From positions 4,030,001 through 4,094,000 of the forward strand of contig NZ_CP011104.1 in assembly GCF_001010285.1 (NCBI RefSeq): DNA of 64,000 bases, given 5' to 3'. The notes beneath the pieces were generated by a model. The model made no database searches. It was not told the DNA's origin and saw only the letters and a program-made list of their open reading frames with translations. A program made the position numbers and the translations under genes. Source of the DNA: Photorhabdus thracensis. GTDB taxonomy: Bacteria; Pseudomonadota; Gammaproteobacteria; Enterobacterales; Enterobacteriaceae. Below are positions 20,692-29,455 of this stretch, piece by piece; position 1 is the first letter of the stretch; each line of letters starts with the position of its first letter.

Positions 20692-21068
20692 TACTCAGCT
20701 TCCTGTTTATTATGTCAGTTGATAATGGGGTAGGCGGTAAATCAGAGCGCCCCCACTTCTTATTAAGATTAGCACTTATGTTAAATTTGTTGCGATTTTG
20801 TTGGCATATTAATCTGAATAGTGTGTGAGGAATAGCGATAGAATGTGAGCTTTGTTTGTATTGAACATAGCGTGAAAATGTTAGGTTGTACGGGGCGTTG
20901 CAGAGGGATTTCTTATTTCATGAAAATAGTGGATTGCTCGTTTTCACGTCAACCGGACGTTGATTATTTATCATTTTGTTAATACACTGCGTATAAGATA
21001 TGCCTAATGCCGAAGCAAAGAATTTCGGCTTTTTTTCAGAAGTGCTCCGACAACTGTTGGAGGAGACG
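20692..21068. other. Upstream region of the PTS operon
   Basis: 377 bp between the PTS operon and the orphan ORF. It contains an 8-bp inverted pair CGTGAAAA (20871-20878) and TTTTCACG (20941-20948), a shorter dyad ACGTC-N5-GACGT (20946-20960), and a terminator at 21009-21036. The dyads could be operator half-sites for a missing regulator; I see no gene. Confidence 0.4.
21009..21036 (+). terminator. Orphan rightward terminator
   Basis: GCCGAA, 9-nt loop, TTCGGC, then seven T. It is a good rho-independent terminator for rightward transcription, but no rightward gene precedes it for 4.5 kb. It may end a small RNA or be left over from a lost gene. Confidence 0.65.
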
Positions 21069-21278
21069 ATGAATAGTTATACAGTAAAAGAGAAGATGCC
21101 CGTTCTTATCCCAGAAGCAGATTTTAATATCAAACTTAACATGACAGAGAAAAATGTAGAGCATACTCAGGCTTTCATTGAGAGTGGGGTGAAGGTTTTC
21201 TCTTTGCCTGGATTTGTTACACCACACGGTTATCGCTTATTAGCATCTGTTTCTGGCAATCAGTACAGATTAATGTAG
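21069..21278 (+). CDS. Orphan small protein, unknown
   Basis: A 69-residue product when started at the ATG at 21069, behind a very good GGAGGAGA ribosome-binding site; earlier in-frame starts run through the terminator at 21009-21036. It reads MNSYTVKEKMPV at the N-terminus and ends HGYRLLASVSGNQYRLM. It has no membrane helix and no motif I recognise. It may be a real small gene of the accessory insertion or the end of a decayed one. Confidence 0.4.
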   Translation: MNSYTVKEKMPVLIPEADFNIKLNMTEKNVEHTQAFIESGVKVFSLPGFVTPHGYRLLASVSGNQYRLM

Positions 21279-21493
21279 ACCTTACCTGTTTTCGCATTCA
21301 GAATATTTCACCAGTGCTTGCAGATTGTTCTGTATTATGAAGAAATATTGTGCATTTAAGGGGAGGCTGAAAATGGGTTTAACTTATTGAATCCAAAAAA
21401 TAGTTTTTTTATTATTTATCTATACAGTTCATTTACAACTATTTTCTGTGATAAACTTGTTTGCGCTTGTTACCTGCTCTGTTTGAGGTGCTT

Positions 21494-22195
21494 CTGAACA
21501 CACCATCGCAGCTTTCATTACCTTTATATCTTCCCGATGATGAAACTTTTGCCAGTTTCTTTCCGGGGGAAAACGCCACCCTGTTAGCTGCAATCAAATT
21601 GGCCATTAATCAGCCGCATGGCAGCTATATTTATTTTTGGTCCCGTGATAGTGGGGGACGAAGTCATTTGTTGCATGCCGCATGTGCTGAATTGTCCCTG
21701 AAAGATGAAGCTGTGGGCTATGTTCCGCTGGATAAACGTGCCTATTTTATCCCTGAGGTGCTTGATGGCATGGAACACTTATCACTGGTTTGTATCGATA
21801 ATATCGAATGTATTGCTGGTGATGAAGAGTGGGAAATGGCGATTTTCAATCTTTATAATCGCATTCTGGAAATCGGTCGCACTTGTTTGCTTATCAGTGG
21901 CGATCGTCCACCTCGTCAGATTGATCTTAGGTTACCTGATTTGGCTTCCCGTCTGGATTGGGGGCAAATTTATAAATTACAACCGCTTTCCGATGATGAG
22001 AAATTACAAGCTTTGCAACTGCGGGCAAAATTACGTGGGTTTGAGTTGCCGGAAGATGTGGGGCGCTTCTTACTGAAAAGATTAGACAGAGAAATGCGGA
22101 CGCTGTTTATGACTTTGAATCAGTTAGATCATGCTTCTATCGTTGCCCAGCGCAAGCTGACGATTCCATTTGTGAAGGATATTCTGCATCTATGA
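21494..22195 (+). CDS. hda: Hda, DnaA-related regulator of replication initiation
   Basis: 233 residues from a CTG start at 21494, the same length as E. coli Hda, also reported to start at [22 protein letters not shown] holds the QL-x-LPL clamp-binding motif; the AAA+ core follows ([44 protein letters not shown] with the Arg finger). GAGG ends 5 nt before the CTG. Upstream TTG (21461) and GTG (21488) are less well placed. It promotes hydrolysis of DnaA-ATP with the sliding clamp. Confidence 0.92.
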   Translation: MNTPSQLSLPLYLPDDETFASFFPGENATLLAAIKLAINQPHGSYIYFWSRDSGGRSHLLHAACAELSLKDEAVGYVPLDKRAYFIPEVLDGMEHLSLVCIDNIECIAGDEEWEMAIFNLYNRILEIGRTCLLISGDRPPRQIDLRLPDLASRLDWGQIYKLQPLSDDEKLQALQLRAKLRGFELPEDVGRFLLKRLDREMRTLFMTLNQLDHASIVAQRKLTIPFVKDILHL

Positions 22196-22232
22196 CGATG
22201 ATGGTGGTTTCACCATCATCATATCTACCGGA

Positions 22233-22589
22233 TTAGCCAAGAATTTCTTTTACTTGTTCCGGTGGGCGCCCAAGCCTGGCTTTATCACCACAAACGACAA
22301 TAGGACGCTCAATCAGTTTAGGATTGGCAACCATCACTTTCAGTAGGTCGTGTTGAGTCAGTTTTTCATCGGCCAGATTCAACTCTTTGTATAGATCTTC
22401 TTTCGTTCGCATCAACTGGCGCACATCATGAAAATCAAGCTGTTTTAACAGAACAGATAATTGCTCTACCGTGGGAGGGACCTCCAGATAGAGAATAATC
22501 TGCGGCTTAATTCCTTGCTCTTCAATAAGGGCCAAAGTTTCACGGCTTTTGGAACAGCGGGGGTTATGATAAATGATCACGTGGTGCAT
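22233..22589 (-). CDS. yfgD: ArsC-family reductase-like protein YfgD
   Basis: 118 residues of the ArsC/Spx thioredoxin-like fold. IYHNPRCSKSRETLALI has the catalytic-type Cys, followed by the Arg-containing MRTKEDLYKEL and ERPIVVCGDKARLGRPP. Position between hda and bepA matches E. coli yfgD, whose role in arsenate reduction is unproven. Convergent with hda. Confidence 0.88.
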   Translation of the reverse strand: MHHVIIYHNPRCSKSRETLALIEEQGIKPQIILYLEVPPTVEQLSVLLKQLDFHDVRQLMRTKEDLYKELNLADEKLTQHDLLKVMVANPKLIERPIVVCGDKARLGRPPEQVKEILG

Positions 22590-22598
22590 GAAAGTTCC

Positions 22599-24062
22599 TT
22601 AACGTTTGTATTGATTGTAACGTTGTTGTAGCTGGCGTAATTGATCGATACGGGCATCATAACGTTCTTGATCATAACTGCCTAATTTTACTAGGGCGCT
22701 GGCACTGCTGAGGTATTTAATGGCATTGTCAAACTGACCACGAAGTGCCATTTCTTCAGCATACGCCGATAATTCTTCATGGCGTTTGCCTTGTTGGGCA
22801 GCGGCTTCCGCCATCAGGTGCCAACCGTTTGGATCATCAGGATTATTGAACGTATAACGGTAGAGCAGCTTTGTAGCCTGCTGGTATTGCTTTGCGCGAA
22901 TGAGCGCGTTTGCCAGATTAATCTGTAAGACCACATTGTCTTTTTGTTTTTGTAAGGCGTTCTGTAATCGGGTGATAGCCTGAGCCGTTCGGTTTTGTTC
23001 AATATCAATATCGGTCATTGTGTCAATAAACCAGAGGTTATCGGGTTGTTTTGCTAATAATGGTTCCAGAATAGCCCGTGCTTCAGCGTATTTTTTATCC
23101 TGAGAAAGTAAGATTGCCTGCCCATAAGCGGCGGCAAGTTGCTCTTTAACTGTGCCTTTACGGTAATTTTCCAAAATTTGTTCCAGATAGCCGCGTTGCT
23201 CCGTAGTGTACATCCCCATAATACGAACTCTGGCGAACAGAAAATCTTGAGATTGTGGAACACGCTTGGCGGGATATTGGTTAGCACGGTTACGGGCATC
23301 AGCAAGGCGGCTGTCAGGTAATGGGTGAGTCAGCAACATCTCTGGTGGTTTAGAACTGTAACGGGTCTGATCTGCCAGGATCTGCATAAAATCCGGCATA
23401 CCTTGGGGATCAAAACCCGCTTTGCGTAGCGTCTGCATGCCAATGCGGTCAGCTTCCTGCTCATTGGATTGAGTAAAGCTGATCATACCTTGTTGTATAC
23501 CGGCAAAAGTCCCGCTGAGTGCCGCCATTCCTGCTTGTGGGTTAGCCATCATCAACAGGATAGAGCCCAGAGTACTTGCCCAGGCCAGCGGCGCGGTACG
23601 CTGTTGATCTTCCATCATTCGTGCCAGATGGCGCTGAGTGACGTGGGAAATTTCGTGGGCTATAACGGATGCCAGTTCGCTTTCATTGCGGCTATAACGA
23701 AAAAGTGCGGCATGGAGTACAACGTTACCGCCAAAGAAAGCGTAAGCGTTGATATTCGGGTTATTGATCAGATAAAAATGAAAAGGTGTTTTAACTGAAT
23801 CTGCATTAGCCACCAACCGTTGTCCAAGGGTGTTGATATATTGTGTCAATAATGGGTCATAAATCAGCGGAGCATTGTCACGCATCTGGCGGACGTAAAA
23901 ATCGCCCATTGCCAGTTCCTGATTGATGCTCAGGGTTGAACCTGCCGTGGTACCTATATCCGGCAATGAATCTTCAATAGAGGCGCTGAGAACAGAGGAA
24001 CTTACTAGCAATAATGTACTGCTTAATATTGCTGTCAGAGATTGTTTAGACATTATTTTCAT
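22599..24062 (-). CDS. bepA: BepA, periplasmic metalloprotease/chaperone with TPR domain
   Basis: 487 residues: signal peptide (~5-27), M48 peptidase domain with [13 protein letters not shown] as the zinc site and [11 protein letters not shown] supplying the third ligand, then four or so TPR repeats (~310-480). It helps assemble LptD and degrades stalled outer-membrane proteins. It is 9 bp upstream of yfgD, in the same direction. Confidence 0.94.
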   Translation of the reverse strand: MKIMSKQSLTAILSSTLLLVSSSVLSASIEDSLPDIGTTAGSTLSINQELAMGDFYVRQMRDNAPLIYDPLLTQYINTLGQRLVANADSVKTPFHFYLINNPNINAYAFFGGNVVLHAALFRYSRNESELASVIAHEISHVTQRHLARMMEDQQRTAPLAWASTLGSILLMMANPQAGMAALSGTFAGIQQGMISFTQSNEQEADRIGMQTLRKAGFDPQGMPDFMQILADQTRYSSKPPEMLLTHPLPDSRLADARNRANQYPAKRVPQSQDFLFARVRIMGMYTTEQRGYLEQILENYRKGTVKEQLAAAYGQAILLSQDKKYAEARAILEPLLAKQPDNLWFIDTMTDIDIEQNRTAQAITRLQNALQKQKDNVVLQINLANALIRAKQYQQATKLLYRYTFNNPDDPNGWHLMAEAAAQQGKRHEELSAYAEEMALRGQFDNAIKYLSSASALVKLGSYDQERYDARIDQLRQLQQRYNQYKR

Positions 24063-24198
24063 AAAACAAAAATGCTCTCATTTGGCCATCGTTTTAGATA
24101 ATGCGTGTATGATGAATAAGGGTACCTTAAAATCAACCAATTAGTACAATTTTTAACAAAAATAGAAACATGAATATTGCTATCAAGGAGCCTGGTCA

Positions 24199-25278
24199 AT
24201 GCTGGATATGATTATACAGTGGTATCGCCGTCGGTTTACTGATCCGCAAGTTATTGCGTTGTTTTTCATCCTCCTGGCAGGGTTTTGCATTATTTATTTT
24301 TTACATGGCATTTTGGCGCCATTACTGGTGGCGATTGTTCTCGCTTATTTATTGGAATGGCCAACCGCCCAACTTGAGAAGCTGGGATGTTCGCGGACAG
24401 TGGCTGTTTGTATTGTGTTGATTATTTTTTCCGGGATCAGCTTGCTGGTTATTCTGATTGTGGCACCAACGGCATGGCAGCAGGGAATTAATCTGTTGTC
24501 GGATATGCCTAATATGCTTAACCGGTTTAATGAATATGCCCAAACATTACCGACCCGTTATCCAGCTTTGGTTGATGCCGGCATCATTGATATGATGGCC
24601 GAAAATTTGCGCAGTAAGATTTCAACAGCTGGGGAATCTGTGGTGAAGTTTTCGGTAGCTTCATTGATTGGTTTGCTGACATTAGCTATCTATCTGATTC
24701 TTGTCCCACTAATGGCCTTTTTCCTGCTGAAAGATAAAAACCAGATGCTGCAAGCGTTACAACGGGTTTTGCCACGTAACCGCATTTTGGCCGGGCAGGT
24801 ATGGCGCGAGATGAATCAGCAAATCACTAACTATATTCGTGGTAAAGTGACGGAAATGGTGATTGTTGGTATCTGTACCTACGCTGTATTCGCATTTCTT
24901 GGGTTAGATTATTCGTTGTTGCTTGCTGTTCTGGTTGGTCTGTCAGTGTTAATTCCTTATGTGGGAGCGGTGATTGTCACCATCCCTGTTGTATTGGTTG
25001 CTTTATTTCAATGGGGCGTCGGGACAGATTTCTGGACTGTGGTTATTGCTTATTTGGTTGTTCAGGGGCTGGATGGCAATTTACTGGTGCCGATTTTGTT
25101 CTCTGAAGCAGTAAACTTGCATCCGCTGGTGATTATTCTTTCTGTGATTACTTTTGGTGGCTTATGGGGATTTTGGGGTATATTCTTTGCTATTCCGCTG
25201 GCGACGCTGATTAAAGCCGTTATTCATGCATGGCCGGAGGAGATGGTTATAACAGAAGACGATGAAATAAAAGAATAA
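24199..25278 (+). CDS. perM: PerM, AI-2E/PerM family membrane protein
   Basis: 359 residues and about eight membrane segments. Family signatures are visible, including IPYVGAVIVTIPVVLVAL and VVQGLDGNLLVPILFSEAVNLHP. It is divergent from bepA, as in E. coli. Members have been linked to transport or permease function, but the substrate here is unknown. Confidence 0.88.
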   Translation: MLDMIIQWYRRRFTDPQVIALFFILLAGFCIIYFLHGILAPLLVAIVLAYLLEWPTAQLEKLGCSRTVAVCIVLIIFSGISLLVILIVAPTAWQQGINLLSDMPNMLNRFNEYAQTLPTRYPALVDAGIIDMMAENLRSKISTAGESVVKFSVASLIGLLTLAIYLILVPLMAFFLLKDKNQMLQALQRVLPRNRILAGQVWREMNQQITNYIRGKVTEMVIVGICTYAVFAFLGLDYSLLLAVLVGLSVLIPYVGAVIVTIPVVLVALFQWGVGTDFWTVVIAYLVVQGLDGNLLVPILFSEAVNLHPLVIILSVITFGGLWGFWGIFFAIPLATLIKAVIHAWPEEMVITEDDEIKE

Positions 25279-25435
25279 ATCTATTTTTAATATGAAAGTG
25301 GACTTTGTATTTATCTCTGGGTTAATGCCGGTTATTCGTTATTAGGGCAAGTATGGGATGGAAATCTTCCCTTGTACTTGCCCTTGGTATCTTGAGTTGC
25401 TGAATGAGTACGATTAATTTTTTAGCGGTTTTTTA

Positions 25436-25909
25436 TTAAGGATGTTGTTTCAGATAATCCACCACGATCTGATGGTGATCACTGGTCTTAAATTTATCAA
25501 AAACATGCTCAATATTACCTTTGGCATCAATCAGAAAACTGATACGGTGGATACCATCATAGGTTTTCCCCATAAACTGCTTTTCACCCCAGACACCAAA
25601 TTGCTCAGCAATTTGATGATCCTTATCGGACAACAATGTGAAGTTCAGCATTTCTTTCTCCACAAAGCGTGACAGTTTACTTGGGTTATCAGTACTGATA
25701 CCCAGTACCTCAACACCTGATTCCTTTAATGTATCCATTTCATCGCGCAGACCACAGGCTTGTACAGTACAACCAGGAGTCATTGCCTTAGGGTAAAAAT
25801 AAACTAAAACACGCTGACCTTCGAAATCAGACAAGTTGATTGTTTCTCCATCTTGGTCAGGAAGGCTGAATTGAGGGGCCTTATCACCGGCTTTCAATGG
25901 GCTCATCAC
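25436..25909 (-). CDS. bcp: Bcp, thiol peroxidase (peroxiredoxin)
   Basis: 157 residues. YPKAMTPGCTVQACGLRDE contains the peroxidatic Cys (T-P-G-C-T) and the resolving Cys five residues later. It reduces hydrogen and lipid peroxides in the cytoplasm. It follows gcvR by 23 bp, forming the usual gcvR-bcp pair. Confidence 0.94.
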   Translation of the reverse strand: MMSPLKAGDKAPQFSLPDQDGETINLSDFEGQRVLVYFYPKAMTPGCTVQACGLRDEMDTLKESGVEVLGISTDNPSKLSRFVEKEMLNFTLLSDKDHQIAEQFGVWGEKQFMGKTYDGIHRISFLIDAKGNIEHVFDKFKTSDHHQIVVDYLKQHP

Positions 25910-25932
25910 GTATTCTCCGTTTAATCTTTCTG

Positions 25933-26484
25933 CTAAAGTGGTTCAAGAATACTAATACTGCCTTGTGCATTTAGATCTGTACATAGCTTATTAAACGCCT
26001 GCTTAATAATTATGCCGTCATCATCTAATAGACTGTGAGCGGTAATCTGGATTTGTAGCCGGGCAGGGATATCATCTTCTGGTGACTGTGTTTTTGAGAC
26101 CAGTTCAGCAATATTAAAATCCTGTGTGGTAAACAGATTGGTAAACTGCTCAACAATACCGGGTGAATCATCAACATCAACCTTGACGGAAACCGTGGAA
26201 GGAAATGTTGTATGATCATCACATCTTGTACGTTTCATGACGAGAAGAAGATCCAGCTCGGCCCCTTTCTGTGGCAGCGAAGATTCAATCATGGTGATAG
26301 CGTTCCAGCTACCGGAAAGCAGCATAATGAAGGTGAATTCCTCACCAAACATCGCTAAGCGGCTGTCTTCAATGTTACAACCACATTCACTCACAAGACG
26401 AGTGATCGTGTTGACGATACCAGGACGGTCAGCACCTAAAGCGGTTATAACGAGAAAATGTTGTTCTGATTGTGGCAAAGTCAC
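25933..26484 (-). CDS. gcvR: GcvR, glycine cleavage system regulatory protein
   Basis: 183 residues with two ACT domains, the first beginning HFLVITALGADRPGIVNTIT and the second SVKVDVDDSPGIVEQFTNLF. GcvR binds GcvA and represses gcvTHP in the absence of glycine. Divergent from dapA across ~250 bp. Confidence 0.92.
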   Translation of the reverse strand: MTLPQSEQHFLVITALGADRPGIVNTITRLVSECGCNIEDSRLAMFGEEFTFIMLLSGSWNAITMIESSLPQKGAELDLLLVMKRTRCDDHTTFPSTVSVKVDVDDSPGIVEQFTNLFTTQDFNIAELVSKTQSPEDDIPARLQIQITAHSLLDDDGIIIKQAFNKLCTDLNAQGSISILEPL

Positions 26485-26734
26485 TTTTCCTTCTCTGCTG
26501 TAGTTTATTTAAGGTAAACACAAAAAGGGTATACTGCCAAGGTCAATCGTATCAAAGTTGCTCTATTGTTCTCATTCCCCACCTTTGAATTTCAATAAAT
26601 TACTTCGGTTATCACTTCTTTTTAATGGAGGGTATCCGGTATTAACAAAATTCATTGAAATCCTGTGTTAAATAGTTTCCTTCTGTATGACTAGAAAGTA
26701 CCATTGAACTCTTGTTTGTATAGGGGGGTATGTA

Positions 26735-27634
26735 ATGTCTAGCGGGAGCTTTGAATTTACAGGCAGTATTGTTGCGCTGGTAACACCAATGGATGCGAAT
26801 GGTCATGTTGATAAGACCAGTTTGAAAAAGTTAATTGATTACCATGTTGCCAGTGGTACATCAGCGATCGTTTCGGTAGGAACAACCGGAGAGTCTGCCA
26901 CACTGAGTCACGATGAGCACGGTGATGTTGTTTTGACAACGGCGGAACTGGCCGACGGACGTATTCCTGTCATCGCCGGAACAGGTGCCAATGCGACTGC
27001 TGAGGCAATATCTCTGACGAAACGTTTTGAAAACAGTGGTGTTGTTGGTTGCCTGACGGTAACGCCTTATTATAATAAGCCATCGCAGGAAGGTTTATAT
27101 CAGCATTTTAAAACGATCGCTGAAAATACTGATTTGCCACAAATTCTGTATAATGTGCCCTCCCGTACAGGGTGTGATCTGTTGCCGCCAACTGTAGCGC
27201 GTTTGGCGAAGATTAAAAATATTGTCGCAATTAAAGAAGCTACAGGGAACTTAAGTCGTGTCAGTCAAATCCAAGAGTTAGTTAATGATGATAGCTTCAT
27301 CTTGTTGAGTGGTGATGATGCAAGTGGGTTGGATTTTATCCAGCTGGGTGGTAAAGGGGTAATTTCTGTTACTGCAAACATTGCAGCTGCTGAAGTGGCT
27401 GAATTTTGTAAGTTGGCGTTGAACGGCCAGTTTGCCGAAGCGCGTAAACTGAATAACCGCCTGATGGATTTACACCATCAACTATTTGTTGAACCTAACC
27501 CAATTCCAGTCAAATGGGGATGTTACAAACTGGGGCTGATTGCTGATGACACGCTGCGTCTGCCGATGACGCCATTGACAGATGCAGGAAAAGTCTCAGT
27601 CGAAAAAGCCTTGAAAACGGCCGGATTACTGTAA
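26735..27634 (+). CDS. dapA: 4-hydroxy-tetrahydrodipicolinate synthase DapA
   Basis: 299 residues of the NAL aldolase family. GTTGESATL binds pyruvate, LYNVPSRTG carries the catalytic Tyr and Arg, and [12 protein letters not shown] the Schiff-base Lys. It condenses pyruvate with aspartate semialdehyde for lysine and cell-wall diaminopimelate. It is a few residues longer at the N-terminus ([11 protein letters not shown]) than E. coli DapA. The start follows a strong AGGGGGG. bamC follows after 16 bp. Confidence 0.95.
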   Translation: MSSGSFEFTGSIVALVTPMDANGHVDKTSLKKLIDYHVASGTSAIVSVGTTGESATLSHDEHGDVVLTTAELADGRIPVIAGTGANATAEAISLTKRFENSGVVGCLTVTPYYNKPSQEGLYQHFKTIAENTDLPQILYNVPSRTGCDLLPPTVARLAKIKNIVAIKEATGNLSRVSQIQELVNDDSFILLSGDDASGLDFIQLGGKGVISVTANIAAAEVAEFCKLALNGQFAEARKLNNRLMDLHHQLFVEPNPIPVKWGCYKLGLIADDTLRLPMTPLTDAGKVSVEKALKTAGLL

Positions 27635-27650
27635 AATTTAGGGAATTTTA

Positions 27651-28700
27651 ATGGCAATATTGTTGCAAAAATCAAAGGTGATGAAGGCTGCTGGTATGTC
27701 ACTGGTAGTGTTATTGGCAGCGTGTTCTGGTGACCAAAGTTATAAGCGTCAAATCAATGATGATGACACGTATCTTGAAGCACCTCCTCTGAAAGCGCTG
27801 AATGTTCCTGCGGGTATGATATTGCCATTACAGAATGGTGAATATGATATTCCACCAACAGTATCAAAAGGGCAGGTTGGCAAAGGGCTTGATATTCGCC
27901 CACCATCGCAGGCATTGGCCCTGTTGAGTGGCACCCGTGCTGAAAATAGTGTGAAGAGTAGTAAATTGCTGCTTGAAAACACACCTGAGAATAGCAATCT
28001 GTGGTCACAGATTAATAATGTTCTGCTGAAAAAAGGTTACAAAGTTAGCCAGCGCGATGATGCTGGTCAAACACTGACAACCGACTGGATTGAGTGGCCG
28101 CGTGCAGATGAAAACGTTCCGTATCAGATTCGCTATCGTATCAGTATTGCACACCAGAGTTATCAGATTGAATTATCAGTTACCAATGAAGGACTGAGAC
28201 AAGGTGATCAACTAATAACTGATTCTATCGAAATCCAACGTTATAACGCACTGATGCTCAATGAATTGATCGAAGGTGTGAACCAGCAGCGTGAACGGAT
28301 TAGCGATAATACGGCAGCCCGCAATTTGGGGCCGTTAGATGTACAGAGTGGCGGTGATATTTCTGGGTTGCCTCAGATGATTGTTCGTGCGCCATATAAT
28401 ATCGTCTGGGATAGGTTGCCGGCAGCGCTGGAAAAAGCGGGTATGAAAGTGGGTAGCCGCAGCCGTTCGACGGGTTCTATCGCTGTAACTTATAAAGGTC
28501 TTAGCGCATCGGACTGGAAATCAATGGGGGTTAATGAACCTTCCATCAGCGAAGGTGATTACAAATTACAGGTTGGTGATTTGAATAACCGAAGTAGCTT
28601 GCAGTTTATTAGTGAGAAAGGTAAGCCGTTGACCCAGTCACAAAATGATGAACTGGTTGCAGCATTGAAAGCTGCTTTCAGCCAGACGACAGGATTATAG
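27651..28700 (+). CDS. bamC: BamC, outer-membrane assembly lipoprotein
   Basis: 349 residues. The lipobox LLAAC (Cys ~25) follows an N-terminal helix. The unstructured N-terminal stretch DDTYLEAPPLKALNVPAGM, which binds BamD, and the two helix-grip domains of NlpB/BamC follow. It is part of the BAM complex. In E. coli purC comes next; here a 2.4-kb accessory block separates them. Confidence 0.93.
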   Translation: MAILLQKSKVMKAAGMSLVVLLAACSGDQSYKRQINDDDTYLEAPPLKALNVPAGMILPLQNGEYDIPPTVSKGQVGKGLDIRPPSQALALLSGTRAENSVKSSKLLLENTPENSNLWSQINNVLLKKGYKVSQRDDAGQTLTTDWIEWPRADENVPYQIRYRISIAHQSYQIELSVTNEGLRQGDQLITDSIEIQRYNALMLNELIEGVNQQRERISDNTAARNLGPLDVQSGGDISGLPQMIVRAPYNIVWDRLPAALEKAGMKVGSRSRSTGSIAVTYKGLSASDWKSMGVNEPSISEGDYKLQVGDLNNRSSLQFISEKGKPLTQSQNDELVAALKAAFSQTTGL

Positions 28701-28710
28701 ATATAGATAA

Positions 28711-28732
28711 AGGGGCGAAATGAACTGCCCCT
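28711..28732 (+). terminator. Stem-loop after bamC
   Basis: AGGGGC, 10-nt loop, GCCCCT, without a clear T-run. It lies 10 bp after the bamC stop and directly before repeat copy A1, whose own AAAGTGCTG/CAGCACTTT stem could add to termination. Confidence 0.5.
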
Positions 28733-28740
28733 CTGTTGAC

Positions 28741-28878
28741 AAAGTGCTGGTTTCTTAGTCAGCACTTTGATCTCATAAAATTCCGCTCAAAAAATGAGCT
28801 TGTTTTCATACTAAGAAGAGTTCTTCCAGCGCAATTTTCCCTGAAGGGTGTCCTTTGAAGAGCAGGTTCTTAAACATC
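28741..28878 (+). repeat. Direct repeat A, copy 1 (~138 bp)
   Basis: Starts with the hairpin AAAGTGCTG-N10-CAGCACTTT and ends TCTTAAACATC. It aligns end to end with copy 2 at 30620-30756, including the hairpin, an AATTTTCCC block, a CTTTGAAGAGC block and the terminal TAAACATC, with scattered substitutions. It marks the left edge of the effector module. Confidence 0.8.
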
Positions 28879-28925
28879 ATCTGCTCTGTAAAATTGACTC
28901 GACTATCAATATGGGTTGTTTATAT

Positions 28926-28976
28926 ACAAAAGACAGACTAGATCTGACAGTCATCTTATTTCTGAAAGCTTAAAAT
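28926..28976 (+). promoter_or_regulatory. Predicted ExsA-type promoter of the effector/chaperone unit
   Basis: 28928-28931 AAAA, 28936-28938 GAC, a 6-bp gap and 28945-28949 TGACA fit the ExsA-site core (A-rich, GnC, 6 bp, TGnnA) in order and spacing. A -10-like TAAAAT lies at 28971-28976, 20 bp past the site end, where ExsA promoters place it. Together they would give T3SS-coupled expression starting near 28983. Confidence 0.5.
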
Positions 28977-29011
28977 TCTGTTGTCAAAATAATTGGGTTT
29001 CCTTCTCCACT

Positions 29012-29455
29012 ATGAACGATCATCTAACTGATATATTACTGACTGAGCTGGCAACAAAGCTGGGTATGAATAAACTCTCCTTTGATAAAGAGGGGAATTG
29101 TTTCTTATTGGTCGATAACGCTATGCCTGTTATCTTGCGCCGCCAAGAGGAACATTTAACTATTATTGGTCAGATAAATATGGAACTTCCAGATTCAGCG
29201 GATGCTGATACTCTTCGTTATTTACTCAATACAGCCCTTAATCCATTAAATAGTCAGATGCCGGGTATTGGCTGGCATCAGGAACTTGGGGTTGTTGCAT
29301 ATAGAATATTAACCATACAACACCTAACGGCCAATAAGTTGGAAGATAAATTGTCCGAATTTATTACCTGGATAAATGAATTTCCAACATCACTATCACA
29401 GAAAAATACCCCACAGCCATCTTATGACAGGAGAATGATTTATGATCGAGTTTAA
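29012..29455 (+). CDS. Type III secretion chaperone (CesT-like), cognate to VopS-like effector
   Basis: 147 residues, small and acidic, with the alternating hydrophobic pattern of class I T3SS chaperones (ILLTELATKLGMNKLSFD, then LLVDNAMPVILRRQ and a helix NKLEDKLSEFITWINEF). It starts at the ATG at 29012; longer in-frame starts lack support. Its stop lies 14 bp inside the effector gene, giving translational coupling, typical of chaperone-effector pairs. In Vibrio parahaemolyticus a chaperone gene likewise neighbours vopS. I assign it by size, context and pattern. Confidence 0.75.
   Translation: MNDHLTDILLTELATKLGMNKLSFDKEGNCFLLVDNAMPVILRRQEEHLTIIGQINMELPDSADADTLRYLLNTALNPLNSQMPGIGWHQELGVVAYRILTIQHLTANKLEDKLSEFITWINEFPTSLSQKNTPQPSYDRRMIYDRV

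Noticed and set aside
21000-21068. Longer start of the 69-aa ORF
   Set aside because: The first codons overlap a clear terminator, and the best ribosome-binding site belongs to the ATG at 21069.
28916-29011. N-terminal extension of the chaperone ORF
   Set aside because: It runs through the predicted ExsA site and -10 box and has no ribosome-binding site; the ATG at 29012 gives a normal chaperone length.
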